The notes under the pieces: generated by a model
The model's input: the letters and a program-made list of their open reading frames with translations, nothing else
What the model was told of the DNA's origin: nothing
Database searches by the model: none
Assembly: GCA_963666505.2 (NCBI GenBank)
Contig: CAXXXL010000003.1
Coordinates: 62,001-126,000 of the forward strand
Direction of reading: 5' to 3'
DNA length: 64,000 nt
Source: JABGQS01 sp963666505
GTDB lineage: Bacteria > Bacillota > Clostridia > Christensenellales > SZUA-584
Shown: positions 53,315 through 61,861 of the stretch, piece by piece
Layout of the letters: every line of letters begins with the position of its first letter
Position numbering within the stretch: position 1 is the first letter of the stretch
Program-made: the position numbers and the translations under genes

Positions 53315-53593
53315 TCTTTGTTTCCTCCTTACGCCGAGCGTTTCCATATACACGCTGCCGTGTGTGTCGTATAGCTTTTTCGCGGCATTATCTGCCGCCT
53401 TGTCCGGTCCCGTCGTAAATTTGTCGCCGGGTCCTATTAATGAAACGCCGCCCAGTTTCTTTTGGACTTGCGGTCTTGCTATAGTTATCCGAAATGCGTT
53501 TTTTTCCGGTAACCTATCGCTTCATCCCGCTGATTATCACGCCCGATAAGAGCGCAACGGACGTATTATATAATAAACCATGCGCAAAAGCAA
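53315..53593 (-). promoter_or_regulatory. S10 operon promoter and about 240-base leader
   Basis: Minus strand: TTGCTT (53588-53593), 17-base spacer, TATAAT (53565-53570). The leader of about 240 bases before rpsJ is long and GC-rich with several possible stems (for example GGGCGTGATAATCAGCGGG and GGACCCGGCGACAAATTT regions). In Firmicutes L4 controls this operon through its leader; whether this one carries that motif was not verified. No tuf, fusA or rpsL gene lies upstream in the window. Confidence 0.65.
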
Positions 53594-53916
53594 GTGTTTT
53601 TCAGCACTTTTTTTTGCTTTTTTTACGGTTAAACAAATGCTCTTTTTTATACACTTTCTTCCTTATATTATATAGACAAAGTATATTAAAACCAAGACGG
53701 CACATGTTGTATAGCATCAGATCATATACCACTATATATCCCTTTCATACAGGTCTTTGCAGGTTCGCAGCTGTTTTTGATTAGAAAAGTTTCTTTTTAG
53801 GTTTAATTTTACTCCGTTATGTTATATATTAATTACTGAATCAATATCAGCATTTTTGTTGCTGCCATAATAAAGAACTGTATTTATTTCGGCTTTGTTG
53901 AAACAGGAGTCATTAT
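53594..53916. other. Gap between S10 promoter and the next plus-strand gene
   Basis: AT-rich 320 bases; no gene supported. The T-rich stretch TTTTTTTTGCTTTTTTTACG (53610-53629) is next to the S10 promoter and could act as an upstream A-tract for it on the minus strand. No clear promoter for the plus-strand gene was found. Confidence 0.5.
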
Positions 53917-54795
53917 ATGATAGACAAAAAATTATTAATACCTGTTTTTCTCGTATTACTATTTATACTTGCGCTGCTTATTCTGCCTGCGCTTGACACA
54001 AGCAGCAGAAAACAGCCCGCAGAAGCTGTACTTCAAACCACTGAAGCTGTTCCTGCCAAGCAGGAGGGCGACAGCGAAAAGCAAGCAAACTATGAGATTA
54101 AGCAGTACTATAAAGTGCCGTCTGAAGACAAATCCTTCGCTGTGTCCGACGTCTTCTTCGAACAGTTGTATGCACTTTGGCCTCTTTCATATGTTTCAGC
54201 GGATGAGTTTGGCGAACTGGCAGTAGAATATGTAGATATTGACCTAAAAACAGACAGCACCTATCTTACATTCTTATTTATCTCGGAACTGGACAAAGCC
54301 GCTGCCTCTAAGCAGTGCAGCGAAACGCTTTTCGGTACCGCCGTTGATTCACTGCCCTTTGATGGAGCAGTAACGACAGAAGACGAAAGCAGAGTCATAG
54401 CCTGCCTGGATGTTACAGAAGCGGGGCACGGCACCCTTGTCAGTATAAGCTTTACTATTGAAGATCAGATATGTATTACAGACGCACTATGCGCAGAAAA
54501 CCCATGGCTTAACGAATTCATTTACCCCGGTCTGGATGATAATATGCTGGTCACAGAAGGTATAACATATACTGCACCTTCGGGTGTAACCCAATATAGA
54601 GTATACTCACCTTCTTTGGAAGTTAAAGCACAGGCTTTTGATTGGTACAGCGGATTTTCAGATTTCCCCGGCTACACTATCGCTACTCTGAACGATGAGC
54701 AGAACTTCTTTTTTAAGCAGGACGGATGTAAGTTTAACATATGCGAATACATGGATTCTCTGATAAAGATAACCGTAAGCAGCACTTTACAATAA
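53917..54795 (+). CDS. Membrane-anchored hypothetical protein
   Basis: 292 residues: N-terminal anchor (LLIPVFLVLLFILALLILPAL, about 5-25), a polar linker to about 60, then an extracytoplasmic domain of unknown family with alternating beta segments. Not recognised. It has no lipobox. CAGGAG precedes the ATG. Single gene, divergent from the ribosomal block. Confidence 0.72.
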   Translation: MIDKKLLIPVFLVLLFILALLILPALDTSSRKQPAEAVLQTTEAVPAKQEGDSEKQANYEIKQYYKVPSEDKSFAVSDVFFEQLYALWPLSYVSADEFGELAVEYVDIDLKTDSTYLTFLFISELDKAAASKQCSETLFGTAVDSLPFDGAVTTEDESRVIACLDVTEAGHGTLVSISFTIEDQICITDALCAENPWLNEFIYPGLDDNMLVTEGITYTAPSGVTQYRVYSPSLEVKAQAFDWYSGFSDFPGYTIATLNDEQNFFFKQDGCKFNICEYMDSLIKITVSSTLQ

Positions 54796-55020
54796 ACTCG
54801 TTTTACATAATAAGTCTACATAGTTTTCAGGAGTATGGCTGCCTCTTTTTGCTTGGAAACTCTAAGTATAGCCCGCACATGCGTTTTCCGCCTCCTTTTA
54901 CTAATGTTATGATATTATAGCATATCTTTTATGCTTTCTGCGCCGCCGTAATGACCGCTTTATCAATAACGTCTTTTCTGTGAACATTGTTTATTTGGTT
55001 ATGCATAATATTGGTGTCTA

Positions 55021-55029
55021 TGATATAAT
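55021..55029 (+). promoter_or_regulatory. Extended -10 promoter of the nfeD-floA operon
   Basis: TG-A-TATAAT (TATAAT at 55024-55029) about 50 bases before the nfeD ribosome site; no good -35. Position and sequence only. Confidence 0.5.
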
Positions 55030-55083
55030 ACATATACAAAGCATACAATTATAGGATTGATATTTTATCTGGAGGAAAAAGAC

Positions 55084-55584
55084 ATGGCAGGGTTGTTTGA
55101 ATCAATAAAACTTGTAACTATTATATTGTTTTTTGCAGGCATGGCTCTCATTACTGTAGAGCTTTTCATACCCGGCATAGGCATATTCGGAGGCCTTGGC
55201 GCTATATGTCTTATTCTTGCCATCGTGTTTCAGGCTAATACTTTTTTGCAGGGTCTGATACTGTTCCTGATAATAGCCGCCATAGTAGCCGTTCTTGTTC
55301 TGATAGTGGCTCGCAGCTTTAAAAAAGGGCGGCTTTATAAAAGCTCACTGGTGTTAAAAAACGAAGCAAAGAGAGAAGACGGCTATTTATCCAACGACGA
55401 TAACTCCTCTCTCGTTGGTAAGAGCGGAGTCAGCCTTTCCATCCTTCGTCCCTCGGGCAGAGCAAACATCGTTGGAGTACTGTGCGACGTTGTAACTGAC
55501 GGCGAATTCATCGACGCGGGCGAGAAAATAGTTGTTGTCCAGTCCGTCGGCAGACGCATCGTTGTGAAAAAGGAAGAAGCATGA
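55084..55584 (+). CDS. NfeD-family membrane protein (short form)
   Basis: 166 residues: hydrophobic segments about 10-85 (ALITVELFIPGIGIFGGLGAICL typical of NfeD), then a C-terminal OB-fold with LVGKSGVSLSILRPSGRANIVGVLCDVVTDGEFIDAGEKIVVVQSVGRRIVV. It lacks the N-terminal ClpP-like protease domain of the long form. NfeD proteins work with flotillin/stomatin partners, and floA is two genes downstream. GGAGG is eight bases before the ATG at 55084. Overlaps the next gene by four bases. Confidence 0.92.
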   Translation: MAGLFESIKLVTIILFFAGMALITVELFIPGIGIFGGLGAICLILAIVFQANTFLQGLILFLIIAAIVAVLVLIVARSFKKGRLYKSSLVLKNEAKREDGYLSNDDNSSLVGKSGVSLSILRPSGRANIVGVLCDVVTDGEFIDAGEKIVVVQSVGRRIVVKKEEA

Positions 55585-55787
55585 AGTACTGCCCCGTCTG
55601 CAAAATAGAATACTCGGACAAGGCAGAATACTGCAAGAAATGCGAAGCACGCCTGATGGAAAAAGAGGACAAACCGACAGCGATAAAGACAGACTATAAA
55701 AGGCTTTTAAAGATATGTCTTTATACCGGCGCCTTTATAGTTTTTATAATGATACTATATTATCTTTACTATCTTCTATTGACATAG
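55581..55787 (+). CDS. Small zinc-ribbon membrane protein
   Basis: 68 residues: a zinc ribbon CPVCKIEYSDKAEYCKKC (C-x2-C-x10-C-x2-C, about 4-21) and one C-terminal membrane helix (about 45-66). ATG overlaps the nfeD stop. Such tail-anchored ribbons occur between nfeD and floA in some genomes; the role is unknown. Confidence 0.82.
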   Translation: MKYCPVCKIEYSDKAEYCKKCEARLMEKEDKPTAIKTDYKRLLKICLYTGAFIVFIMILYYLYYLLLT

Positions 55788-55836
55788 AACCGCTTTTATC
55801 AGTGGTTAAATAAATAAAAATTAAGGAGTATTACAA

Positions 55837-56829
55837 ATGGAAATCTGGGCAATTATTGTGATAATAGTAGCAGCGTTCATATTCCTGGTGCTTTTCTTCA
55901 GCTTCGTTCCCGTCCGCCTTTGGATAGCGACAAGAGCAGCTGGCGTAAAGCTGAAAATCGTCTCACTTATAGGAATGCGCTTAAGGAAGATACCTCCGGC
56001 ACGTATAGCGAATCCGCTTATAAAAGCCGTAAAGGCCGGCATAGACTTAAATACGGATATGCTTGAGCAACACTATCTTGCAGGCGGAAATGTTGACAGG
56101 GTCGTCGATGCGCTCATAGCAGCGCAGAAAGCAGACATACCTCTCAACTTCAAGCGTGCAACGGCAATAGACCTTGCCGGACGTGACGTGCTGACTGCAG
56201 TTAAAATGAGCGTTAACCCGAAGGTCATCGAAACTCCTGTCGTTGCAGCTATAGCCAAAGACGGTATTGAGCTTCGAGCAAAAGCACGTGTTACTGTTCG
56301 TGCCAACATCGACAGGCTGGTCGGCGGCGCTGGCGAAGAAACCATCATCGCCCGTGTAGGCGAAGGTATCGTTACCACTGTTGGTAGTGCAGAAACGCAC
56401 AAGCAGGTTCTTGAAAACCCTGACCTTATCTCTAAGCGTGTTCTTTCAAAAGGCCTTGATGCCGGAACAGCCTATGAAATACTGTCTATCGACATAGCAG
56501 ACGTTGATGTCGGAAGAAACATCGGCGCTCAGCTGCAGATAGACCAGGCGCAGGCAGACAAGAAGATAGCACAGGCAAAGGCCGAAGAGCGCCGTGCAAT
56601 GGCTGTTGCAAGAGAGCAGGAGATGCAGGCGGCAGTTCAGGAGATGCGTGCAAAGGTCGTCGAGGCGGAAGCAGAGATACCAAAAGCTATGGCAGAAGCT
56701 TTCAGAGACGGGAATCTTGGCATAATGGATTACTACAACATGAAAAATGTTATGGCCGATACTAAAATGCGTGACAGCATAGCCGGCGCTACAGAAACGA
56801 AAGATGAATCGACGCCTGTTCAAGAGTAA
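55837..56829 (+). CDS. floA: Flotillin-like protein FloA
   Basis: 330 residues: one N-terminal membrane hairpin (about 3-27), SPFH domain with RIANPLIKAVKAGIDLNTDMLEQHYLAGGNVDRVVDALIAAQKA, then a helical region rich in Ala/Glu (IAQAKAEERRAMAVAREQEMQAAVQEMRAKVVEAEAEIPKAMAEAF). Scaffold of functional membrane microdomains. The usual Firmicute nfeD-floA pairing is kept. GGAGTATTACA precedes the ATG. Confidence 0.96.
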   Translation: MEIWAIIVIIVAAFIFLVLFFSFVPVRLWIATRAAGVKLKIVSLIGMRLRKIPPARIANPLIKAVKAGIDLNTDMLEQHYLAGGNVDRVVDALIAAQKADIPLNFKRATAIDLAGRDVLTAVKMSVNPKVIETPVVAAIAKDGIELRAKARVTVRANIDRLVGGAGEETIIARVGEGIVTTVGSAETHKQVLENPDLISKRVLSKGLDAGTAYEILSIDIADVDVGRNIGAQLQIDQAQADKKIAQAKAEERRAMAVAREQEMQAAVQEMRAKVVEAEAEIPKAMAEAFRDGNLGIMDYYNMKNVMADTKMRDSIAGATETKDESTPVQE

Positions 56830-56844
56830 AGAAGGGCAAAATAT

Positions 56845-57480
56845 ATGGATACCTGGATAATTGTTTTAGTTGTTGTTATTGGCATAGTAGTGCGTATACT
56901 CAGCTCTGCGGCTAAGAAAAAAGCAAAGCAGCAGGAAGCTGAACGCAACGCCGGAGCAGAAGGCAGGACAGCACCTGCCCCGCCTCACCGTACGTCTTCG
57001 ATGAGCGACATTCAGCGCGCCTTTATGGAAATGAGCGGTTTGGCAGAAGAGCCGGTCAAAGCTCCGCCTGCTGCAAATTACAGCGGCAGCGCAGGTAAAC
57101 CTGTTCCCATGAGTTCTTCAGAAGGCCGCACTGTAGAGTCAAAAAGCCTCGGTTCCTATGAAGGAGCTTATTCTTCCGAAGGCAGTTCAAGCCTGTCTGA
57201 AGGTCTTGGTTCCTATGAAGGGGCTTATTCTACCGAAGGAAAAGCAGGTAAAACCGAAGGCATTGAGTTTCACCCTTCCGGCGCTCATTCTTATACAGGC
57301 AAATACGTCGATGTAGATTTGACAACGCTAAAGGTCGATCTGAATGAAGATTTAAAGTCAAGCTATGCAAGCGCATCTGTTGATAAGCGCAAAAAGAATC
57401 CGCTCAAGCTTTTTGAAAACAAAAGTGATTTTACAAAAGCGGTCATCTATTCAGAGATCTTGAGCCGAAAAGCACGGTAA
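56845..57480 (+). CDS. Membrane-anchored hypothetical with GSYEGAYS repeats
   Basis: 211 residues: N-terminal helix (IIVLVVVIGIVVRILSSA, about 5-22), a basic/polar stretch, and two copies of LGSYEGAYS-SEG (about 108-140), then a region ending NKSDFTKAVIYSEILSRKAR. Not recognised beyond position: the third gene of the nfeD-floA operon often is a small membrane protein. 15 bases after floA. Confidence 0.75.
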   Translation: MDTWIIVLVVVIGIVVRILSSAAKKKAKQQEAERNAGAEGRTAPAPPHRTSSMSDIQRAFMEMSGLAEEPVKAPPAANYSGSAGKPVPMSSSEGRTVESKSLGSYEGAYSSEGSSSLSEGLGSYEGAYSTEGKAGKTEGIEFHPSGAHSYTGKYVDVDLTTLKVDLNEDLKSSYASASVDKRKKNPLKLFENKSDFTKAVIYSEILSRKAR

Positions 57481-57885
57481 GCGGCTGCACAATAGGAACA
57501 TGAGGATAAGGGTTACGAGAATATGAAGAAGCTATTGGTGTTTTTACTGTGTGCCTCTTTGGCAGTGCTGATAACAGCCTGCGGACACCCTTCTCTTAAA
57601 ACGCAAAGCGCAGCTGCACAGCCCGAACAAACACAGCAGCCGCACAATCAAACGGAGCAGCAGTCCGTCGACGAAGAGCACGGTAAGCGGCTGCACAATA
57701 GGAACATGAGGATAAGGGTTACGAGAATATGAAGAAGCTATTGGTGTTTTTACTGTGTGCCTCTTTGGCAGTGCTGATAACAGCCTGCGGACACCCTTCT
57801 CTTAAAACGCAAAGCGCAGCTGCACAGCCCGAACAAACACAGCAGCCGCACAATCAAACGGAGCAGCAGTCCGTCGACGAAGAGC
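57471..57885. repeat. Perfect 206-base tandem duplication
   Basis: 57471-57676 and 57677-57882 are identical, with AGC shared at 57471, 57677 and 57883, so the duplication joined at a three-base match. It contains the intergenic region, ribosome site, start codon and first 50 codons of the lipoprotein gene. No substitutions are seen between copies, so it is very recent or an assembly artefact. Confidence 0.95.
57523..57732 (+). pseudogene. Truncated first copy of the lipoprotein gene
   Basis: The first 50 residues equal those of the complete gene at 57729-58232 (MKKLLVFLLCASLAVLITACG, then the Gln-rich linker); because 206 is not a multiple of three the frame then runs into the duplicated spacer (HGKRLHNRNMRIRVTRI) and stops. 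It would still make a 69-residue lipoprotein. Its TGA stop overlaps the ATG of the full copy (ATGA), so the two are translationally coupled. Confidence 0.88.
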
Positions 57886-58232
57886 TGCAAAAGGCAGGCT
57901 TTTCATGGTCTATTGCTGTAAACGGATTCACAGTTGATAGCAAAGAACTTGAAGCTAGCCTCGAATCGGTTTATATGCGTGTGGGCTGCACACCTTCAAC
58001 CGGCTACCGTCTGACAGACCTCATTGAGTTTGCCGGCGAGGCCAGCGATATCACTGGAGTAACCGTAACTTTCGAAGACGCAAGCTACATGAACCTTTCG
58101 CCGGAAGATCTTCAAAAGGACGGAACTTTGCTTGTTACAGCAACGGACGACGAACCGTTCGAGAAACCGCTGCTTGGATATGAAGAACTGATATATATGG
58201 TTCCTGTAGTAAAAATAACTGTTAATCACTAA
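57729..58232 (+). CDS. Lipoprotein, hypothetical
   Basis: 167 residues: lipoprotein signal with ITAC (Cys about 20), Gln/Ala-rich linker to about 50, then a domain with FSWSIAVNGFTVDSKELE and GYRLTDLIEFAGEASDITGVTVTFEDASYMN. The LTDLIEFAG...VTFED stretch weakly recalls molybdopterin-oxidoreductase-like folds (PLxDLLExAG), without cofactor residues that I can assign. Exported and anchored outside. Followed by a strong terminator. Confidence 0.8.
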   Translation: MKKLLVFLLCASLAVLITACGHPSLKTQSAAAQPEQTQQPHNQTEQQSVDEELQKAGFSWSIAVNGFTVDSKELEASLESVYMRVGCTPSTGYRLTDLIEFAGEASDITGVTVTFEDASYMNLSPEDLQKDGTLLVTATDDEPFEKPLLGYEELIYMVPVVKITVNH

Positions 58233-58238
58233 ACGATA

Positions 58239-58265
58239 TGGCCGGGCGCAATGCCCGGCTTTTTG
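58239..58265 (+). terminator. Terminator of the nfeD-floA-lipoprotein unit
   Basis: GCCGGGC-GCAAT-GCCCGGC followed by TTTTT, six bases after the stop. The next gene's ribosome site (AAGGAG) follows immediately. Confidence 0.92.
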
Positions 58266-58279
58266 TAAGGAGATAAAAA

Positions 58280-59080
58280 ATGGCAGCAGACCTTTTTCAT
58301 CCGTGGAACGAATACACAGCTCCGTTCAGAATAATTGACAACCTGTATTTCGTAGGCAATATCGCCTCTTCCAGCCACCTGATAGACACCGGCGAGGGGC
58401 TTGTGCTTATAGACACCGGCTATCCCCAAACGCTTTATATGCTGATAGAATCTATATGGGAGCTTGGTTTTGACGTACGGGACATAAAACACATACTGCA
58501 CTCACACGGGCATTATGACCATTTGGGTGCAACAAAAGCTCTCGTCGAAATGTCCGGAGCAAAAACATGGATAGGCGAAGCAGATGCCCCGTATGCGGAC
58601 GGAAGCGTAGACCTAACTTGGGCAAAAGAGCTAGGGTTTGAGTATTACGAACAGTTCAAGCCGGATTTTCTTGTAAATGACGGCGATGTTTTTGAGCTTG
58701 GAAACGTCAAAATAGAAATGCTCAGCACTCCGGGGCACACACCCGGGACTGTGTCGTTTTTCTTCGATATGCACCACGAAGGTAAAGCGTATAGCGTCGG
58801 CATGCACGGCGGCGTTGGCACCAACTCGATGCGTAAAAGCTTCCTTGAAGAGTACGGCCTTGATTTTTCGTGCAGACAGGATTTCTTTGCTGGGATAGAG
58901 CGGCTACGTAAGAAAAAAATAGATATCTTCATAGGAAACCACACATGGAACAATGACACCGTCGGAAAATCAAAAAAGATAACTAAAGATTACAACCCGT
59001 TTATTGACGAGACTGCCTGGCCGCAGTTTCTTCTAGACTGCAAAGCAGCTCTGCAAGCGGAAATAGCACAGAACGGTTAA
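58280..59080 (+). CDS. MBL-fold metallo-hydrolase
   Basis: 266 residues with the metallo-beta-lactamase motif HSHGHYDHLGA (H-x-H-x-D-H, about 74-84), a second His in TPGHTPGTVSFFF (about 155) and a final His in IGNHTWN (about 219). The start NEYTAPFRIIDNLYFVGN and spacing resemble subclass B3-type enzymes, but activity on beta-lactams is not implied. No signal peptide, so it is probably cytoplasmic. AAGGAG precedes the ATG. Its own terminator follows. Confidence 0.9.
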   Translation: MAADLFHPWNEYTAPFRIIDNLYFVGNIASSSHLIDTGEGLVLIDTGYPQTLYMLIESIWELGFDVRDIKHILHSHGHYDHLGATKALVEMSGAKTWIGEADAPYADGSVDLTWAKELGFEYYEQFKPDFLVNDGDVFELGNVKIEMLSTPGHTPGTVSFFFDMHHEGKAYSVGMHGGVGTNSMRKSFLEEYGLDFSCRQDFFAGIERLRKKKIDIFIGNHTWNNDTVGKSKKITKDYNPFIDETAWPQFLLDCKAALQAEIAQNG

Positions 59081-59138
59081 ACAATAGACTTATAAATTCT
59101 CCTGCCAGAAACAGAAAAGCAAGTGCTTTTTCGCATAA

Positions 59139-59172
59139 TAAAAGGGACCTTTCGAAAAAGCCCCTTTTTTTG
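59139..59172 (+). terminator. Terminator of the MBL gene
   Basis: AAAAGGGACCTTTCGAAAAAGCCCCTTTTTTT (20-base parts): GGG/CCC stem with inner TTT-CG-AAA and a long T run, between convergent genes. Confidence 0.7.
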
Positions 59173-59194
59173 CTTTAGATCTCTGTGCTAGTCG

Positions 59195-59425
59195 TTATAG
59201 AACAAATAATAGCACGATTGCCGCCACCACAACCAGCCCGATTACGACCAGTACCGCCTGAACTGCTTTGTGTCCGTAATTGAACGCAAACCCAACGCCG
59301 TATCTGCTGGAAACAAGTATGCTTTTATCTTTCTTGTTATAATAGAATATCTCAAACTTCCAGTATTCCGGCAGCTGCCTGTTGATGGCCTGCGTGTTCT
59401 TTTTTCTGTTTCTGAAAAGTCCCAT
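59195..59425 (-). CDS. DUF5808-type small membrane protein
   Basis: 76 residues: LPEYWKFEIFYYNKKDKSILVSSRYGVGFAFNYGHKAVQ, the yWKxgxFYyNpdD...r.GxGxxlN pattern of DUF5808, then one C-terminal membrane helix. The family is often fused to DUF1648 membrane proteins; here it stands alone. 19 bases after serA, so likely the last gene of the serC-serA unit. Confidence 0.8.
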   Translation of the reverse strand: MGLFRNRKKNTQAINRQLPEYWKFEIFYYNKKDKSILVSSRYGVGFAFNYGHKAVQAVLVVIGLVVVAAIVLLFVL

Positions 59426-59444
59426 CCTCTTTGTCTCTTCTTTT

Positions 59445-60614
59445 TTACTTCTCGAACGTCCTTGCCCTTACTACTCCGTCGATTTCTCTTATACTATCCG
59501 CAACGTCGTCCGGCACCTTCTCGTCAAGGTTTATGGCAGTGTACGCTATATTTCCCTTAGACTTGTTCACCATGTCCGTTATGTTTGCGCCAAGATCTGC
59601 AAGCATAGCAGTCATTTTGCCCACCATACCCGACGTGTTCTCGTGCACCACAGCTATACGATACTTGCCCGTAAACGGCAAAACGCACTCCGGCATGTTG
59701 ACAGAGTTGACTATCTTACCGGTTTCAAGGTAATCCTTAAGCTGCTTTGCTGCCATAAGCGCACAGTTCTCTTCAGATTCGGGCGTAGACGCCCCAAGGT
59801 GAGGAACGCAGATGACGTTGTCGTTTTCAAGCAACTGCTCGTTTGGAAAATCGGTAACGTATTTACCTACCCTTCCGCCTTCTAGCGCATCATAGAGCGG
59901 ATCATAATCGATAAGACCGTTGCGTGCAAAGTTGAGTATTATAACGCCCTGCTTCATCTTCTTAAATTCTTTTTTACCGAGGAACTTCTTTGTCTTATCC
60001 ATAAGCGGTATATGTATAGTGATATAGTCCGCTTTTGCAAGCAGGTTGTCTAAGTCTATTGCACGGCTGACATCTTGAGAAAGTCCCCATGCAGATTCCA
60101 CAGAAATATATGGATCATAGCCTATGACGTTCATTCCAAGGCTGTGCGCAGCATTCGCCACCATAACGCCGATAGCGCCAAGGCCTATTACACCCAGCGT
60201 TTTTCCGGCAAGCTCCGGCCCGACAAACTGCTTCTTGCCCTTTTCAACAAGCGGCAAAACTTCATCGCCCTTGCCAACCAGTGTTTTCACCCAAGAAGTC
60301 GCTTCAAGTATGTTCCTGCTGGCTATAAACATTGCTGCCAGCACAAGTTCTTTTACACCGTTAGCGTTCGCACCCGGTGTGTTAAAGACTACGATGCCTT
60401 CCTGTGTACAGCGTTCTATTGGAATATTGTTTACTCCAGCACCTGCCCTAGCAATCGCTTTAAGTCTTTCCGGAAATGCCATATCGTGGCACTTTGCGCT
60501 TCTTACCAGAGCGGCATCAAAATCATCATAATCGTCTTTTATCTTATAGTTCTTTTCGTCCAGATACTTATATACCGCATCAGAAATTGGGTTAAGCTGT
60601 TTTACCTTAAACAT
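59445..60614 (-). CDS. serA: D-3-phosphoglycerate dehydrogenase
   Basis: 389 residues: NAD-binding GLGAIGVMVANAAHSLGMNVIGYDPY (about 143-168), catalytic Arg/Glu/His in NFARNGLIDYDPLYDALEGG and CVPHLGAST (about 228-275), and a C-terminal ACT domain (about 315-389, RIAVVHENTSGMVGKMTAML). First enzyme of serine synthesis; ACT suggests serine feedback. Short form without the intervening domain. 14 bases after serC. Confidence 0.95.
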   Translation of the reverse strand: MFKVKQLNPISDAVYKYLDEKNYKIKDDYDDFDAALVRSAKCHDMAFPERLKAIARAGAGVNNIPIERCTQEGIVVFNTPGANANGVKELVLAAMFIASRNILEATSWVKTLVGKGDEVLPLVEKGKKQFVGPELAGKTLGVIGLGAIGVMVANAAHSLGMNVIGYDPYISVESAWGLSQDVSRAIDLDNLLAKADYITIHIPLMDKTKKFLGKKEFKKMKQGVIILNFARNGLIDYDPLYDALEGGRVGKYVTDFPNEQLLENDNVICVPHLGASTPESEENCALMAAKQLKDYLETGKIVNSVNMPECVLPFTGKYRIAVVHENTSGMVGKMTAMLADLGANITDMVNKSKGNIAYTAINLDEKVPDDVADSIREIDGVVRARTFEK

Positions 60615-60628
60615 AATTCTCTCCTCAT

Positions 60629-61705
60629 CTAAGCTTTCTTCTCAAACTCTTTCATGCACTCGATAAGTGCATCAACGCCCTGCATCGGCATAGCGTTGTA
60701 TATGCTCGCCCTCATTCCTCCGACACTTCTGTGCCCTTTTATGTTTACGATATTATTTTGCTTTGCAGCTGCGATGAACTTCTTATCGAGCGCTTCATCT
60801 CCTGTGACAAACGTTACATTCATGATGGATCTGTCTGCCGGATCTGCCGTTCCCTTAAACAGACTCGAATTGTCAAGATAATCATATATCTTTGCAGCTT
60901 TTTGTATGTTGGTACGGTACATTGCAGCAACTCCGCCCTTTTCAAGAAGGTGTTCAAACACAAGGCCTGCAATATAGATTGCATAGGTCGGCGGCGTGTT
61001 ATACATAGAGCCCTTTTCTGCTTGAGTTTTATAGTCAAGCATTGTCAGCGTGTTCTCAGGCGCTCTTCCAATAAGGTCTTCACGGATTATAACTAATGTG
61101 AGCCCGGCCGGGCCGATATTCTTCTGCGCTCCGGCATATATTAAACCAAAATCAGAAACATCTATTGGCTCTGAAAGTATGTTTGAAGACATGTCTGAAA
61201 CGAGCGGTAAGTCTCCCACCGGCGGCAGATTAATGAACTTTGTTCCATATATAGTGTTGTTCTGAGTTATATGCACATAGTCTGCAGGATCTGCAAACAT
61301 TGCCTCATCCGTCTTCGGTATATACGAAAATTTCTTGTCCTCGGAAGACGCAGCAATTTTTACCTCACCAAGTTTTTCTGCCTCCGCAATTGCCTTTTTA
61401 CTGAATGCTCCGGTCTTTATGTAGTATGCTTTTTTATACTGCGTCATAAGGTTTAAGGGTACCATATCGAACTGAAGCGATGCCCCGCCCTGCAGGAAAA
61501 GCACTTTATAGTTTTCGGGTATTCCCATAAGCTCCCTTAAGTCACTTTCAGCTTTGTCTATTATAGCCTGATAATCCGCAGACCTGTGGCTCATCTCCAT
61601 AACCGACATTCCGCTGTCGTTGTAAGTCAGCATCTGGTTCCTTGCTTTTTTAAGCACTTCCTCCGGCAGACAAGCCGGTCCGGCACTAAAATTATAAACT
61701 CTCAT
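60629..61705 (-). CDS. serC: Phosphoserine aminotransferase
   Basis: 358 residues: NFSAGPACLPEEVL, FLQGGASLQFDMVPLNL, the PLP lysine in YAGAQKNIGPAGL (about 194) and GHRSVGGMRASIYNAMP near the end. Second enzyme of serine synthesis, just upstream of serA; no serB in the window. GGAGG precedes the ATG. Confidence 0.96.
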   Translation of the reverse strand: MRVYNFSAGPACLPEEVLKKARNQMLTYNDSGMSVMEMSHRSADYQAIIDKAESDLRELMGIPENYKVLFLQGGASLQFDMVPLNLMTQYKKAYYIKTGAFSKKAIAEAEKLGEVKIAASSEDKKFSYIPKTDEAMFADPADYVHITQNNTIYGTKFINLPPVGDLPLVSDMSSNILSEPIDVSDFGLIYAGAQKNIGPAGLTLVIIREDLIGRAPENTLTMLDYKTQAEKGSMYNTPPTYAIYIAGLVFEHLLEKGGVAAMYRTNIQKAAKIYDYLDNSSLFKGTADPADRSIMNVTFVTGDEALDKKFIAAAKQNNIVNIKGHRSVGGMRASIYNAMPMQGVDALIECMKEFEKKA

Positions 61706-61861
61706 TTTCAGCCTCCCTCTTCAATATTTAAATTTATTAATCACCCCACAGACGCATACGTCGGCAGGGACCTCGACATTTAAACAAAAAATATTCACCG
61801 TTTTAACATGCTAAGTATTATATGTTATTTTTTTAACAAATGCAATAGGCTATAGAGTCCT

